DNA of 36,236 bases from a virus: positions 1-36,236 of the IMG/VR virus record IMGVR_UViG_3300027721_000003; one strand, written 5' to 3'. Positions 1 to 6,102 of this stretch are shown here, piece by piece. Both the position numbers and the translations under genes were made by a program. The notes under the pieces were generated by a model. That model saw nothing but the letters and a program-made list of their open reading frames with translations. It was not told the origin of the DNA and did no database searches. Each line of letters starts with the position of its first letter. Position 1 is the stretch's first letter.

Positions 1-127
1 ATCACGCAAAGGGTTGTGGCTATACCAAGTAATCGAGCCAAACATATGGGCTAGGCTTATATTGCGCGTAAATGGCGCTAATATGGGCAAAATGTACAGC
101 AACAAACGCGGCAATGTAATGGGCAAC
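1..127. repeat. 127-bp exact direct terminal repeat, copy 1 (assembly overlap)
   Basis: Bases 1-127 are identical to 36110-36236. The repeat lies inside a coding frame that reads through the join, and 127 is a common maximum k-mer in short-read assemblers, so this marks a circular contig rather than a biological terminal repeat. The unique genome length is 36,109 bp. Confidence 0.92.
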
Positions 128-487
128 CATACGATAACCCTACCGGATGGACACACTTGGGAGTCTTTCGCAAAAAACCTGCTTGAAAGTACGCCAACAA
201 AAACAGCAGAGCACTACAAAAACAAAATATCAGTTTACATAAAATGGTGGATGTCACGTGGCTACCCAGAAGGAATACCAGACGAGTCAGACTTAAAAAT
301 AGAGAATGCTGGGAAAGCACCAAGCTGGCGGCGTGTTTGTAAAACATTGCTCAGGAATGATTACTGGTGTAAATACTTAGGTTTTTCTCCGACCAAGACT
401 AGCGCCTATTCAAAATACACTGATCTTATGGCAAGGCGTAGAAAAGCATGGAATATTTTTAATGATCTGCCAGTAACGACCTTGTAA
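1..487 (+). CDS. ibrA: PAPS-reductase-like protein (IbrA type, DUF3440), C-terminal part; 5' end lies at 35367-36236
   Basis: This is the 3' portion of a gene cut by linearisation of a circular genome. Bases 1-127 equal 36110-36236, and joining the ends gives one uninterrupted 409-aa frame from the ATG at 35367 to the TAA at 485-487; codon 248 (GAA) spans the join. The segment holds the C-terminal region of DUF3440 proteins (WARLILRVNG, WESFAKNLL, YWCKYLGF). The fold is that of a PP-loop ATP pyrophosphatase related to PAPS reductase and DndC. The length is close to what I recall for E. coli IbrA. The function in phage is not established; a role in nucleic-acid or sulfur modification is inference. 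Confidence 0.88.
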   Translation, partial: SRKGLWLYQVIEPNIWARLILRVNGANMGKMYSNKRGNVMGNHTITLPDGHTWESFAKNLLESTPTKTAEHYKNKISVYIKWWMSRGYPEGIPDESDLKIENAGKAPSWRRVCKTLLRNDYWCKYLGFSPTKTSAYSKYTDLMARRRKAWNIFNDLPVTTL

Positions 488-514
488 TTTCATAAAGCAA
501 GGTCTATGATTACG

Positions 515-537
515 TGTCGGAGTTGATAGTTCCGACA
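515..537. repeat. 7-bp inverted repeat between ibrA and the replication gene
   Basis: TGTCGGA (515-521) and TCCGACA (531-537) are exact inverted repeats separated by 9 bases, 28 bp after the ibrA stop. No T-run follows, so it is not a standard terminator; it could be an operator or an RNA hairpin. Confidence 0.5.
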
Positions 538-575
538 TCCAATGAAAGGTATCAATTGAAAATATCAGTGTATTG

Positions 576-655
576 CAGGGTTGGCAGAGTACAGATCGCC
601 CGACGCCTTTCTACGGCTTTTGTATGCTGGAGTTTATCGCCCAGCGCCAACCCTG
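576..655. repeat. 10-bp inverted repeat upstream of the replication gene
   Basis: CAGGGTTGGC (576-585) and GCCAACCCTG (646-655) are exact complements 60 bp apart. The right arm touches the GGAG (655-658) that would serve the ATG at 669, so pairing in the mRNA could mask the ribosome site. The rest of the 488-668 gap shows no convincing ORF. Confidence 0.45.
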
Positions 656-668
656 GAGTGCATTGGTA

Positions 669-1394
669 ATGTCACGAATAAGAACAATAAAGCCTGACTT
701 TTGGTCAGACGAAAAGCTCACTGAGTGCTCACTGAGTGCTCGATTATTATTTATTGGAACATGGAATTTTGCCGATGATGCTGGAAATCTAGATCGCTCG
801 GCAAAACAGATAAAAGCGCGAGTTTTTCCAATAGATGACATTGATTGCGAACCGCTTTTGCGTGAGCTTATTACTCAAGGAGTGCTCAGTGAGTATTCAG
901 TGAATGATAAAACATACTTACATATCAAAGGCTTTTTAAAGCATCAATTAATAAATCGCCCTTCAAAACCTTCCTGCCCTGCATTTGATGAATCACTGAT
1001 AGTTCAAGGAGTACTCACTGAATACTCACTGAGTACTCATGACGGAAGGAAGGAAGGGAAGGAAGGTAATAGAATAGAGTTGGCAGAAACCCCTATTTCA
1101 AAACCCAAGTCTACAAAAGCAAAAAATACCCCTATACCTCCTGACTTTGGAATTTCAGAATCTGTGCATAAATGGGCCACCAAGGACGGACACACTCGCC
1201 TTGCTGAACGCCTTGCTCATTTTGTCGGTTACGCAAAATCCAGCGGCAAGACTTACGCCGATTGGGATCAGGCTTTCATGAACTCAATTCGTGACGATTG
1301 GGCGAAACTAGGAAAAATCATCGTAGCGCCTGAAATGACGCAAGCAGAACAAACCCGGGCCTTCATGATGAAAATGAGTGGGCTTACGACATGA
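669..1394 (+). CDS. Phage replication initiator / replisome organiser (O / DnaD-like)
   Basis: A 241-aa protein whose N-terminus (MSRIRTIKPDFWSDEKL... then LFIGTWNFADDAGN) is the typical winged-helix start of phage replication organisers. The C-terminal half (residues about 150-235, with WDQAFMNSIRDDW) resembles the DnaD/DnaT-like helicase-loading region. The start at 669 is preferred over an upstream in-frame start at 573 because this N-terminus matches the family. It sits directly before a DnaB-like helicase, as lambda O sits before P. The gene carries seven TCASTGA repeats (718-1036) and a purine tract, so it may contain the replication origin. The repeats encode LTECSLS, LSEYSVN and LTEYSLS. 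Confidence 0.82.
   Translation: MSRIRTIKPDFWSDEKLTECSLSARLLFIGTWNFADDAGNLDRSAKQIKARVFPIDDIDCEPLLRELITQGVLSEYSVNDKTYLHIKGFLKHQLINRPSKPSCPAFDESLIVQGVLTEYSLSTHDGRKEGKEGNRIELAETPISKPKSTKAKNTPIPPDFGISESVHKWATKDGHTRLAERLAHFVGYAKSSGKTYADWDQAFMNSIRDDWAKLGKIIVAPEMTQAEQTRAFMMKMSGLTT
718..1066. repeat. Iteron-like TCASTGA repeats with purine tract; candidate replication origin
   Basis: The heptamer TCA(C/G)TGA occurs at 718, 729, 886, 897, 993, 1015 and 1026. Six copies form three pairs spaced exactly 11 bp, one helical turn: TCACTGAGTGC twice at 718-739, TCAGTGA at 886 and 897, and TCACTGA at 1015 and 1026. A GGAA-rich purine tract follows at 1044-1066, and then A+T-rich DNA. Iterons inside the initiator gene, followed by an A+T-rich stretch, are how lambda ori is built inside O. 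Origin function is inferred. Confidence 0.6.
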
Positions 1395-1720
1395 AACTAC
1401 GCGGCTACGATCTTCTGCTAGACATTCGCCTTGCCGGTGCAAAGCCTACATTCATTTGCCTGTACCTGTACCCCGTGAAGCGCCTCCCATTAACCCATGA
1501 ATTCATCGACGTGGATTTTTCCACACTCAACGAAACATCTGAACTAACTGAATACGATTTAGACGCTATGCGCGGCCTCCGTGTGTGTTTGGTAGGGAAG
1601 CGTAAAGACGGGCGCTTACGGAACGCTTGCAAAGCACTTATGCCGCTTGTGGAAAGCCTGTTTGTAACCAGTGGTGACCATAACGGCGTGGATATTTGGC
1701 AAGGGGGGAAATGGGCATGA
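1391..1720 (+). CDS. Hypothetical 109-aa protein between initiator and helicase
   Basis: The ATG overlaps the initiator stop (ATGA) and its own TGA overlaps the helicase ATG, so it is translationally coupled on both sides. The protein has a hydrophobic stretch (FICLYLYPV, about residue 24) and a basic central part (VGKRKDGRLRNACKAL). I do not recognise the family. Its place suggests a replication accessory protein, but nothing in the sequence proves it. Confidence 0.7.
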   Translation: MKLRGYDLLLDIRLAGAKPTFICLYLYPVKRLPLTHEFIDVDFSTLNETSELTEYDLDAMRGLRVCLVGKRKDGRLRNACKALMPLVESLFVTSGDHNGVDIWQGGKWA

Positions 1721-2649
1721 GCAACCTGGCCAACTTCCCTAACTTAATCCCTGATTCTATCGACTTGTCAAAGTACATGGAGCCGAGCGCAAAGCACAAT
1801 ATCAGGACGGTGGATCATTACAAAAACGGGGTGATTGAACATTTCATTGGCGAAAATGTGAAGTATGGGCGTGACCTTCCTTTCAAGTCTTTACATGGAA
1901 AATTTCAGCTTCGTGAAAATGAGATGACGGTCTGGGTTGGCTACAAGGGCCACGGCAAGAGCGCGGTTATCAGCCAGGTGTTTGTGCATGTCATGGAATA
2001 CAACGAGCCATGCTTCGTGATCAGCCCAGAATTTACGCCAGTTCAATTACTTCTGAGGATGATATTTCAGCGCATAAAAAGACGCGACCCAATAGCACAG
2101 GAATTGCAGGATTGGTTCGATTGGGCTGTTAAACGTCTTTGGTTATACGACCAACAGGCCAGCATTAAACCGGATGATGTAGCGCCATTGTGCAGGTATG
2201 TGTGCGAAGAGTATGGCGTTAAACACATCCTGATTGATTCGCTGATGAAATGCGGAATTGCACCTGACGATTACTCTCGTCAAAAACTATTTGTCGATCA
2301 AGTGCAAAACGTAGCCCATAACTACCCTGTTCATATTCACCTTGTTGCTCATGCCAAGAAAGCAAAAGACGACAGCGCAATACCTGGAATACACGACATC
2401 AAGGGCGGATCAGAGATTGGTGATTTGGTTGAGAACGTGGTGGCAGTATGGCGAAACAAACCCAAGGAAATAGCCCAGAGCATGAACGACATGGCTAAAA
2501 TCGGAGAGCCTGATGCAATTATCAAGATTGAAGCACAGCGTAATGCGGATGGATGGATTGGTTCTTTGCCGCTTTTCTTCGATAAACGATCAATGCTTTT
2601 TTATGAGCAAGACGAGCAAAGGCCAGAAAGTGAATACGTTAAATTTTAA
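1717..2649 (+). CDS. DnaB-type replicative helicase (RecA-like domain only)
   Basis: A 310-aa ATPase with Walker A GYKGHGKS (residues 75-82), Walker B ILIDS (171-175), a sensor region HIHLVAHAKKAK (207-217) and IKGGSEIGDLVENVVAVWRN in the place of the DNA-binding and arginine-finger region of DnaB/T7 gp4 helicases. It lacks an N-terminal DnaB collar domain and a primase, as in small phage helicases. The start at 1717 overlaps the upstream stop (ATGA) with a G-rich ribosome site; an in-frame ATG at 1711 is possible. It would unwind the fork as a hexamer loaded by the upstream initiator. Confidence 0.88.
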   Translation: MSNLANFPNLIPDSIDLSKYMEPSAKHNIRTVDHYKNGVIEHFIGENVKYGRDLPFKSLHGKFQLRENEMTVWVGYKGHGKSAVISQVFVHVMEYNEPCFVISPEFTPVQLLLRMIFQRIKRRDPIAQELQDWFDWAVKRLWLYDQQASIKPDDVAPLCRYVCEEYGVKHILIDSLMKCGIAPDDYSRQKLFVDQVQNVAHNYPVHIHLVAHAKKAKDDSAIPGIHDIKGGSEIGDLVENVVAVWRNKPKEIAQSMNDMAKIGEPDAIIKIEAQRNADGWIGSLPLFFDKRSMLFYEQDEQRPESEYVKF

Positions 2650-2661
2650 TCATTAAAAGTG

Positions 2662-2691
2662 TTGACAAACTCCCACAATTAACCCCATACT
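2662..2691 (+). promoter_or_regulatory. Sigma70-type promoter for the ribbon-helix-helix gene, probably leaderless
   Basis: TTGACA (2662-2667), an 18-bp spacer and CATACT (2686-2691). The expected transcription start, 7 nt past the -10 box, is the A of the ATG at 2698, and there is no Shine-Dalgarno sequence. Confidence 0.65.
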
Positions 2692-2697
2692 CTAACC

Positions 2698-2844
2698 ATG
2701 AAAACACTAAACAAAAAAGTTCATCTTTTAATGCCGCCTGACATGGTTGACCGGCTCAAACTTGCCAAGCAAAAGACCGGCATACCTGTTGGCGAATTTG
2801 TCCGGCGCATTGTGGAATCCGCCCTCAAGGAGTTGAAGCTATGA
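2698..2844 (+). CDS. Ribbon-helix-helix (Arc/CopG-like) small regulator
   Basis: 48 aa: KKVHLLMPPDMVDRLKLA then TGIPVGEFVRRIVESAL, i.e. a short beta strand followed by two helices, the usual ribbon-helix-helix plan of a dimeric DNA-binding repressor. It has its own promoter with no leader, and its stop overlaps the next ATG. It probably regulates this internal operon. Confidence 0.72.
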   Translation: MKTLNKKVHLLMPPDMVDRLKLAKQKTGIPVGEFVRRIVESALKELKL

Positions 2845-3008
2845 GCGCGATAGACACAAGGCAATTCCGTGACGCATTCATGTCCGTGGCAGCTTATTAC
2901 AACCTGGCCGAACTAGGCGAACTCGAAGCCGCAAAGCGGGCCGTACGTGACGACCCAGAAGCCGCAGCCGAGAGCTACGCAATTATGGCGAAAGAGGCCG
3001 CAGCATGA
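2841..3008 (+). CDS. Small hypothetical protein (55 aa)
   Basis: Starts MSAIDTRQFRDAFMSVAAYYN; alanine-rich, predicted mostly helical and acidic. It overlaps both neighbours by 4 bases (ATGA), so it is a genuine member of the coupled operon. No family recognised. Confidence 0.65.
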   Translation: MSAIDTRQFRDAFMSVAAYYNLAELGELEAAKRAVRDDPEAAAESYAIMAKEAAA

Positions 3009-3193
3009 GCCAGCGCGTACGCCACGCCCTAATAGACGACTCCTGCTACGTAGCGCAACAGGAGATATCAATCCTAGCCAAGCTACTCACCGAGCGGTCA
3101 AACAGGGAGTTTGCGCAACGGGCAAGGAGAGTACGAGAGCGGATAGAAATGGTTGCGATGGAGTTTGAGGGTGATGGGATGGGGGTAGCATGA
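3005..3193 (+). CDS. Small hypothetical protein (62 aa)
   Basis: Starts MSQRVRHALIDDSCYVAQQE with an Arg/Glu-rich helical middle (RSNREFAQRARRVRERIE). It starts inside the previous stop and ends over the next ATG. No family recognised. Confidence 0.6.
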   Translation: MSQRVRHALIDDSCYVAQQEISILAKLLTERSNREFAQRARRVRERIEMVAMEFEGDGMGVA

Positions 3194-3261
3194 CCCCATA
3201 CCTAATCGCCTATTTTCTTCTAGTGGCTGCGTTGATCGTGTTTATGCGGGGGAGCAAGTGA
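3190..3261 (+). CDS. Very small membrane protein (23 aa)
   Basis: MTPYLIAYFLLVAALIVFMRGSK: one hydrophobic helix (residues 4-18) with a basic tail. The ATG overlaps the previous TGA, and its own TGA overlaps the GTG of ninB. The overlaps on both sides support expression; the function is unknown. Confidence 0.55.
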   Translation: MTPYLIAYFLLVAALIVFMRGSK

Positions 3262-3707
3262 GCAAATTCATCGAACGTAAATTCATCCTATGCAATTCGG
3301 ACGTACTGAATCTAGCGATAGCAGCGGCAACATGTGCGCCGTCAGGAATTGAAATGGTATTGCGCGAACCAGTGAAGGCCAGAAAGCTAGACCAAAACGC
3401 GCTGTACTGGGCTGGCCCGTTGAAGGATATTGCTGAGCAGGCTTGGCTGGACGGACACAAATACGCTGATATTGTTTGGCATGAACACTTCAAACGCGAG
3501 TTTTTGCCAGACGAAGATGAAATTAATATAGCCGAACTGGTGAAGAATCCAGAAAAATACAGCAAGTGGGGCGCAATGCCTAACGGTGTTGGCTTCTGCA
3601 TGGCGAGTACAACAGATTTAACGGTTAAGGGCTTTAGCCAATACCTCGAACAAGTCCACGCATTCGGGGCAAGTTTGGGTGTGTTGTTTCATGTTAGGGC
3701 GGCATGA
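3258..3707 (+). CDS. ninB: NinB (Orf) recombination mediator
   Basis: 149 aa with the NinB signature: LREPVKARKLDQNALYWAGPLKDIAEQAWLDG, then HEHFKREFLP and the C-terminal STTDLTVKGFSQYLEQVHAFGASLGV. Lambda NinB/Orf (146 aa) binds ssDNA and helps phage annealing proteins load. The start is GTG, overlapping the preceding TGA (GTGA). It is followed directly by ninG, as in lambdoid nin regions, and probably works with the ERF annealing protein at 31678-32256. Confidence 0.9.
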   Translation: MSKFIERKFILCNSDVLNLAIAAATCAPSGIEMVLREPVKARKLDQNALYWAGPLKDIAEQAWLDGHKYADIVWHEHFKREFLPDEDEINIAELVKNPEKYSKWGAMPNGVGFCMASTTDLTVKGFSQYLEQVHAFGASLGVLFHVRAA

Positions 3708-4231
3708 GGGCTAAAGCATGTAAAGGATGCGGCAACAAGTTCGTACCAGAGCGCCCATTGCAATCCGCCTGTGGTATCGAGTGTGCTTACAAAGTCGGGA
3801 AGGCGAACGGCACGAAAAAACGGGCGGCACAGTACCGGGCTGACAAGAAACGGATTAAAAGCCGTGCGGACTGGATGAAGGAAGCGCAACAGAGCTTCAA
3901 TAGGTGGGTAAGGCTGCGCGATGAAGGGCAGCCATGTATCAGTTGTGGCACACAGACCGGCAAGCGAAACGCGGGGCACTATCGCAGCGTGGGGGCATGT
4001 CCTGAACTGAGATTTGAGCCAAAAAATTGTCATGTTCAATGTGAACGCTGTAACTCATGGCTATCTGGTAATGCGATTGAGTACCGTATCAACCTGATAA
4101 AAAAGATCGGTCTGCCAATGGTGGAGTGGCTGGAATCAAGCCACGCAGCGAAGAAGTACACGATAGAGCAGCTTGAAAATATCAAGGCCGAATATGCCCG
4201 ACTAGCGAGGGAGATAGAACAAAAATGCTAA
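3704..4231 (+). CDS. ninG: NinG (Rap) recombination endonuclease
   Basis: 175 aa with an N-terminal zinc finger (CKGCGNKFVP... SACGIECAYK) and the NinG core CISCGTQTGKRNAGHYRSVG, then NCHVQCERCNSWLSGN, giving paired Cys ligands and the H-Y-R-S box. Lambda NinG/Rap cuts recombination intermediates such as D-loops and Holliday junctions. The ATG overlaps the ninB stop by 4 bases. The length is slightly below lambda NinG. Confidence 0.9.
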   Translation: MRAKACKGCGNKFVPERPLQSACGIECAYKVGKANGTKKRAAQYRADKKRIKSRADWMKEAQQSFNRWVRLRDEGQPCISCGTQTGKRNAGHYRSVGACPELRFEPKNCHVQCERCNSWLSGNAIEYRINLIKKIGLPMVEWLESSHAAKKYTIEQLENIKAEYARLAREIEQKC

Positions 4232-4371
4232 AACGCTTGCGTATCTGGTGGCTGAAATTCTGCTTATGGCTGAACGCCATAGAAATTGAGTCCGGACAAG
4301 ACCTACTTGCCTACGACAAGAAAAAGAAAGCGAAACTTGAGGCGCGGTTGAAAGCGGCACGGCATGGCTAA
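4225..4371 (+). CDS. Small basic protein (48 aa)
   Basis: MLKRLRIWWLKFCLWLNAIE followed by a Lys-rich helix (DKKKKAKLEARLKAARHG). It has an amphipathic/hydrophobic start and basic end, so it may associate with membrane or nucleic acid. It overlaps ninG by 7 bases and the next gene by 8. No family recognised. Confidence 0.6.
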   Translation: MLKRLRIWWLKFCLWLNAIEIESGQDLLAYDKKKKAKLEARLKAARHG

Positions 4372-4591
4372 ATTAATCAAAGCATGGATTGTTGGAGACA
4401 AGGTGGCGACTGTTTTTTCCGGCAATGAAACGCGTCACACAATTACCGCCACGATACGCGGGACAAGTGAGAGCGGTTTGCTTGTGCGGGTAGAGCCCCG
4501 CGTGCCTAAAACAAGCAATGGGAAATGGACGTGGCTAGAGGCTAATTGGTTTTATTCGCCTAGTCGTGAAAGTGACAAAAATCATGGCTAA
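4364..4591 (+). CDS. Hypothetical 75-aa protein
   Basis: A beta-rich protein (GDKVATVFSGNETRHTITATIRGT... LLVRVEP) resembling small beta-barrel folds, but no family can be named. It overlaps the genes on both sides. Confidence 0.6.
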   Translation: MAKLIKAWIVGDKVATVFSGNETRHTITATIRGTSESGLLVRVEPRVPKTSNGKWTWLEANWFYSPSRESDKNHG

Positions 4592-4805
4592 ACAAAACCT
4601 AAACGTGAACGGTGACACATTGCCAGATTTGGGATGCCATGAATGCGCCCATAGCCAAGCCGGATCAATGATCATAACAGGCGGATTTATCCTGGTGTGC
4701 TCGATTACTGAACGGCCAGCATTGGAGCGGTGCTATAAGTGGGAGTATGAGCAGATTAAGGCTAACGTAGAGTTAAGGGGCGACGCTTCGCGGCGTCCCT
4801 CTTGA
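4584..4805 (+). CDS. Small Cys-rich (probably Zn-binding) protein whose C-terminus is rewritten by a cassette insertion
   Basis: 73 aa with CHEC at residues 18-21 and two further Cys (LVCSITE, ERCYKWE), a pattern of small phage zinc proteins that usually end soon after the RCxxWE motif. The last residues, VELRGDASRRPS, are encoded by the attC-type site at 4760-4820. If cassette cluster 1 is removed the frame reads AAG GCT AAC GTG TAT TAG, ending ...IKANVY. So the insertion replaced the natural two-residue end with a 12-residue tail. Confidence 0.7.
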   Translation: MAKQNLNVNGDTLPDLGCHECAHSQAGSMIITGGFILVCSITERPALERCYKWEYEQIKANVELRGDASRRPS

Positions 4806-4820
4806 ACGGCGGGTTATGCC
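4760..4820 (-). repeat. attC-type recombination site A
   Basis: Read on the minus strand: R'' GCATAAC, L'' CGTTCAAG, a near-palindromic core with GACGCC / GCGTC arms, L' CTTAACTC, R' GTTAGCC. This is close to the aadA-class attC consensus. The unpaired C inside L'' (GTT-C-AAG against CTT-AAC) is the base that gives the extrahelical G on the recombinogenic bottom strand, and it fixes the orientation as minus. It overlaps the end of the gene at 4584-4805. Confidence 0.85.
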
Positions 4821-4846
4821 GGTTTTAATAACGAACGGAGATAAAA

Positions 4847-5116
4847 ATGGGAACATTGACGCACAAAGGTTATGGGCGCATCTATTGCGAAAATGCAGAT
4901 GACATTGAAAAGGTGGATGCCGTTATCAAAGAACTGGATGAGTTTGAGCATCGCTACCTGCCGGTGAAAATGATTACGACTTTCGATCAATACCCGGAGG
5001 TTGTCTACACAGGAAAATTCAGCGACATGGACATGAGCAAATTGACTGCCGAATGCTGGAAACGAGGAGTAAAAATTTGGGTGCATGACTCTGTCCATAA
5101 TGAATACGGGGCATAA
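4847..5116 (+). CDS. Cassette gene 1: hypothetical 89-aa protein
   Basis: Starts MGTLTHKGYGRIYCENADDIEK; acidic, alpha/beta, no recognised family. The ribosome site CGGAGAT lies 4-5 nt before the ATG, which is 34 bp from the GTT of the cassette end. Its TAA (5114-5116) is formed inside the GCATAAC core of the next site. The gene is on +, opposite to attC A and B. Confidence 0.72.
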   Translation: MGTLTHKGYGRIYCENADDIEKVDAVIKELDEFEHRYLPVKMITTFDQYPEVVYTGKFSDMDMSKLTAECWKRGVKIWVHDSVHNEYGA

Positions 5117-5170
5117 CGATTCAAATTAACCCGCGCCGAAGGCGTCGGCGTTGAATGCCGTGTTAGGCAC
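5110..5170 (-). repeat. attC-type recombination site B
   Basis: On the minus strand: R'' GCCTAAC (perfect RYYYAAC), L'' CATTCAACG, core arms CCGACGCC / GGCGCGGG around a short loop, L' GTTAAT, R' GTTATGC. The unpaired C in L'' (ATT-C-AAC) is again present. The R' bases match the far end of cassette 1, and the R'' bases match the start of cassette 2. Confidence 0.87.
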
Positions 5171-5192
5171 GGCGCAAACATAGGAACGAAAC

Positions 5193-5393
5193 ATGGCACT
5201 AGAAAAACACCACGCCGAAATGATGGCGTTGCTACTGGAAGAAGCTTCGCAGAACTTGGCTGCAATGATGTTCACGCCAGAGGCAGAAAAGCTACAAGTG
5301 CGCCACTTTTTGCCGGATGAGTTGGACGGCTGCGCGATCATGCTTAGAGAGGCATACGAAATTGATGTGCCTAACGATGGAGTTCAGGGGTGA
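5193..5393 (+). CDS. Cassette gene 2: hypothetical 66-aa protein
   Basis: Starts MALEKHHAEMMALLLEEASQ; helical and acidic, no family recognised. The ribosome site AGGAACG is at correct spacing, and the ATG lies 31 bp after GTTAGGC. The last residues (NDGVQG) and the TGA lie inside attC site C, so its C-terminus is partly encoded by the recombination site. Confidence 0.68.
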   Translation: MALEKHHAEMMALLLEEASQNLAAMMFTPEAEKLQVRHFLPDELDGCAIMLREAYEIDVPNDGVQG

Positions 5394-5426
5394 GCGAAGC
5401 GATCCCCTGCAATGAGGGGTTCGACC
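5367..5426 (-). repeat. attC-type recombination site C
   Basis: On the minus strand: R'' GTCGAAC, L'' CATTGCAGGGG, a core with a GAAGC/GCTTC-type turn, L' CCCCTGAAC, R' GTTAGGC (perfect). L'' has one extra base relative to L' (TT-G-CAGGGG against CCCCTG-AA), matching the canonical extrahelical position. R'' deviates from consensus, but its exact complement is at 5419-5426 / 5806-5813 as a cassette requires. Confidence 0.8.
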
Positions 5427-5444
5427 ACACAGGAGGCTACGAAG

Positions 5445-5822
5445 ATGAATGCAACGATAGTCGCGGCGACACTGGCAGGGCGCTGCGCAAATGGTTATGA
5501 GAGAGGCGCTGGGCGCGTGGTTCATGCGATTAAGTGCGATGAGAACGACCTCTGTTTCGGCGCTAGTGCATACCGTGCCATTTGCGGAAAGGCGCATGGC
5601 CCAAGAAGCGCCGGGTGGAGCGTTAGAACTGACCTCGAAATAACATGCCAAAAGTGCCTAAAGAAGATACCTACTCACTGGATGGATGACTCTGGCAATG
5701 TTGTAACCACTGAGTTTTTGAACGGGCCGAAGGGGTCAAGCGATTGGCGCACTGCTTACCACATACCTTGCCGCGAAGTGCGCGGGAAAATCACAATGCT
5801 TGTGGGGTCGAACGTGTATTAG
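5445..5822 (+). CDS. Cassette gene 3: small zinc-ribbon-like protein (125 aa)
   Basis: Starts MNATIVAATLAGRCANGYER; contains CDENDLC and AICGKAHG, then the common phage zinc-ribbon ending ITCQKCLKKI. It has the strong ribosome site AGGAGG, and the ATG lies 26 bp after the cassette end. The final codons AAC GTG TAT TAG straddle the right junction of the cluster, so the stop codon comes from the phage DNA outside the cassette. Function unknown; probable Zn-binding. Confidence 0.75.
   Translation: MNATIVAATLAGRCANGYERGAGRVVHAIKCDENDLCFGASAYRAICGKAHGPRSAGWSVRTDLEITCQKCLKKIPTHWMDDSGNVVTTEFLNGPKGSSDWRTAYHIPCREVRGKITMLVGSNVY
5806..5814 (-). other. Right junction of cassette cluster 1
   Basis: GGTCGAAC (5806-5813) is complementary to GTTCGACC at 5419-5426. 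No second hairpin half follows, so this is where the first cassette joined phage DNA. Confidence 0.72.
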
Positions 5823-5926
5823 GCGACCTATTGGACTTGAGTTTTACACCAAAATAACCCGCCAACCTTAATGAACATTAGTAACTTTTTTAACGCAGTC
5901 AAGTTTTACGACAAGGGGAAAATAAT

Positions 5927-6088
5927 ATGCTAAAACGCAATGGAGACAACAAGCCCTGCCCAGAGTGCAGAAAAGACTGCCGCCCGTGGGAGTTGGCAAA
6001 GGAAGAAAGCGGACACAGGCATATTTGCGACGAGTGCCGGGCGAAGGCGGGTGACGTGCCGGTGTTAGTGCAGAAGCAGGCTAGTTAA
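5927..6088 (+). CDS. Small double-CxxC protein (53 aa)
   Basis: MLKRNGDNKPCPECRKDC and later HICDECRAKAG: two CxxC knuckles that should bind one zinc. The ribosome site AAGGGG precedes the ATG. Between 5823 and 5926 I see only a loose direct repeat of a TTTTAC-containing segment and no promoter I would trust. Confidence 0.65.
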   Translation: MLKRNGDNKPCPECRKDCRPWELAKEESGHRHICDECRAKAGDVPVLVQKQAS

Positions 6089-6102
6089 GCAAGAGGTGGC
6101 AA

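Larger units (their letters stand above)
4767..5813 (-). mobile_element. Cassette cluster 1: three integron-type gene cassettes inserted in the nin-like region
   Basis: The cassettes are bounded by complementary pairs: GTTATGCC (4813) with GGCATAAC (5110), GTTAGGCAC (5162) with GTGCCTAAC (5367), and GTTCGACC (5419) with GGTCGAAC (5806). Each cassette has one gene on + and one attC read on -. The right boundary (5806-5814) is a simple junction without a second attC, as expected for insertion into a non-integron target. No integrase gene is present, so this is a CALIN-like cluster in a phage. The strand given is that of the attC sites. Confidence 0.8.

Noticed and set aside
573-668. N-terminal extension of the initiator from 573
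   Set aside because: The sequence before 669 does not look like the family and includes the dyad region.
1044-1066. GGAA repeats as a CRISPR or microsatellite
   Set aside because: Too short and irregular, and in frame inside the initiator gene.
4814-5341. Minus-strand ORFs inside cassettes 1 and 2, which would restore normal cassette orientation
   Set aside because: Their translations have low-quality composition and no ribosome sites, whereas the plus-strand genes have strong ribosome sites at constant distance from the core.
5814-5900. A fourth full attC at the right end of cluster 1
   Set aside because: Only the core GGTCGAAC is present; the following bases do not form the second half. 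This fits a simple insertion junction.
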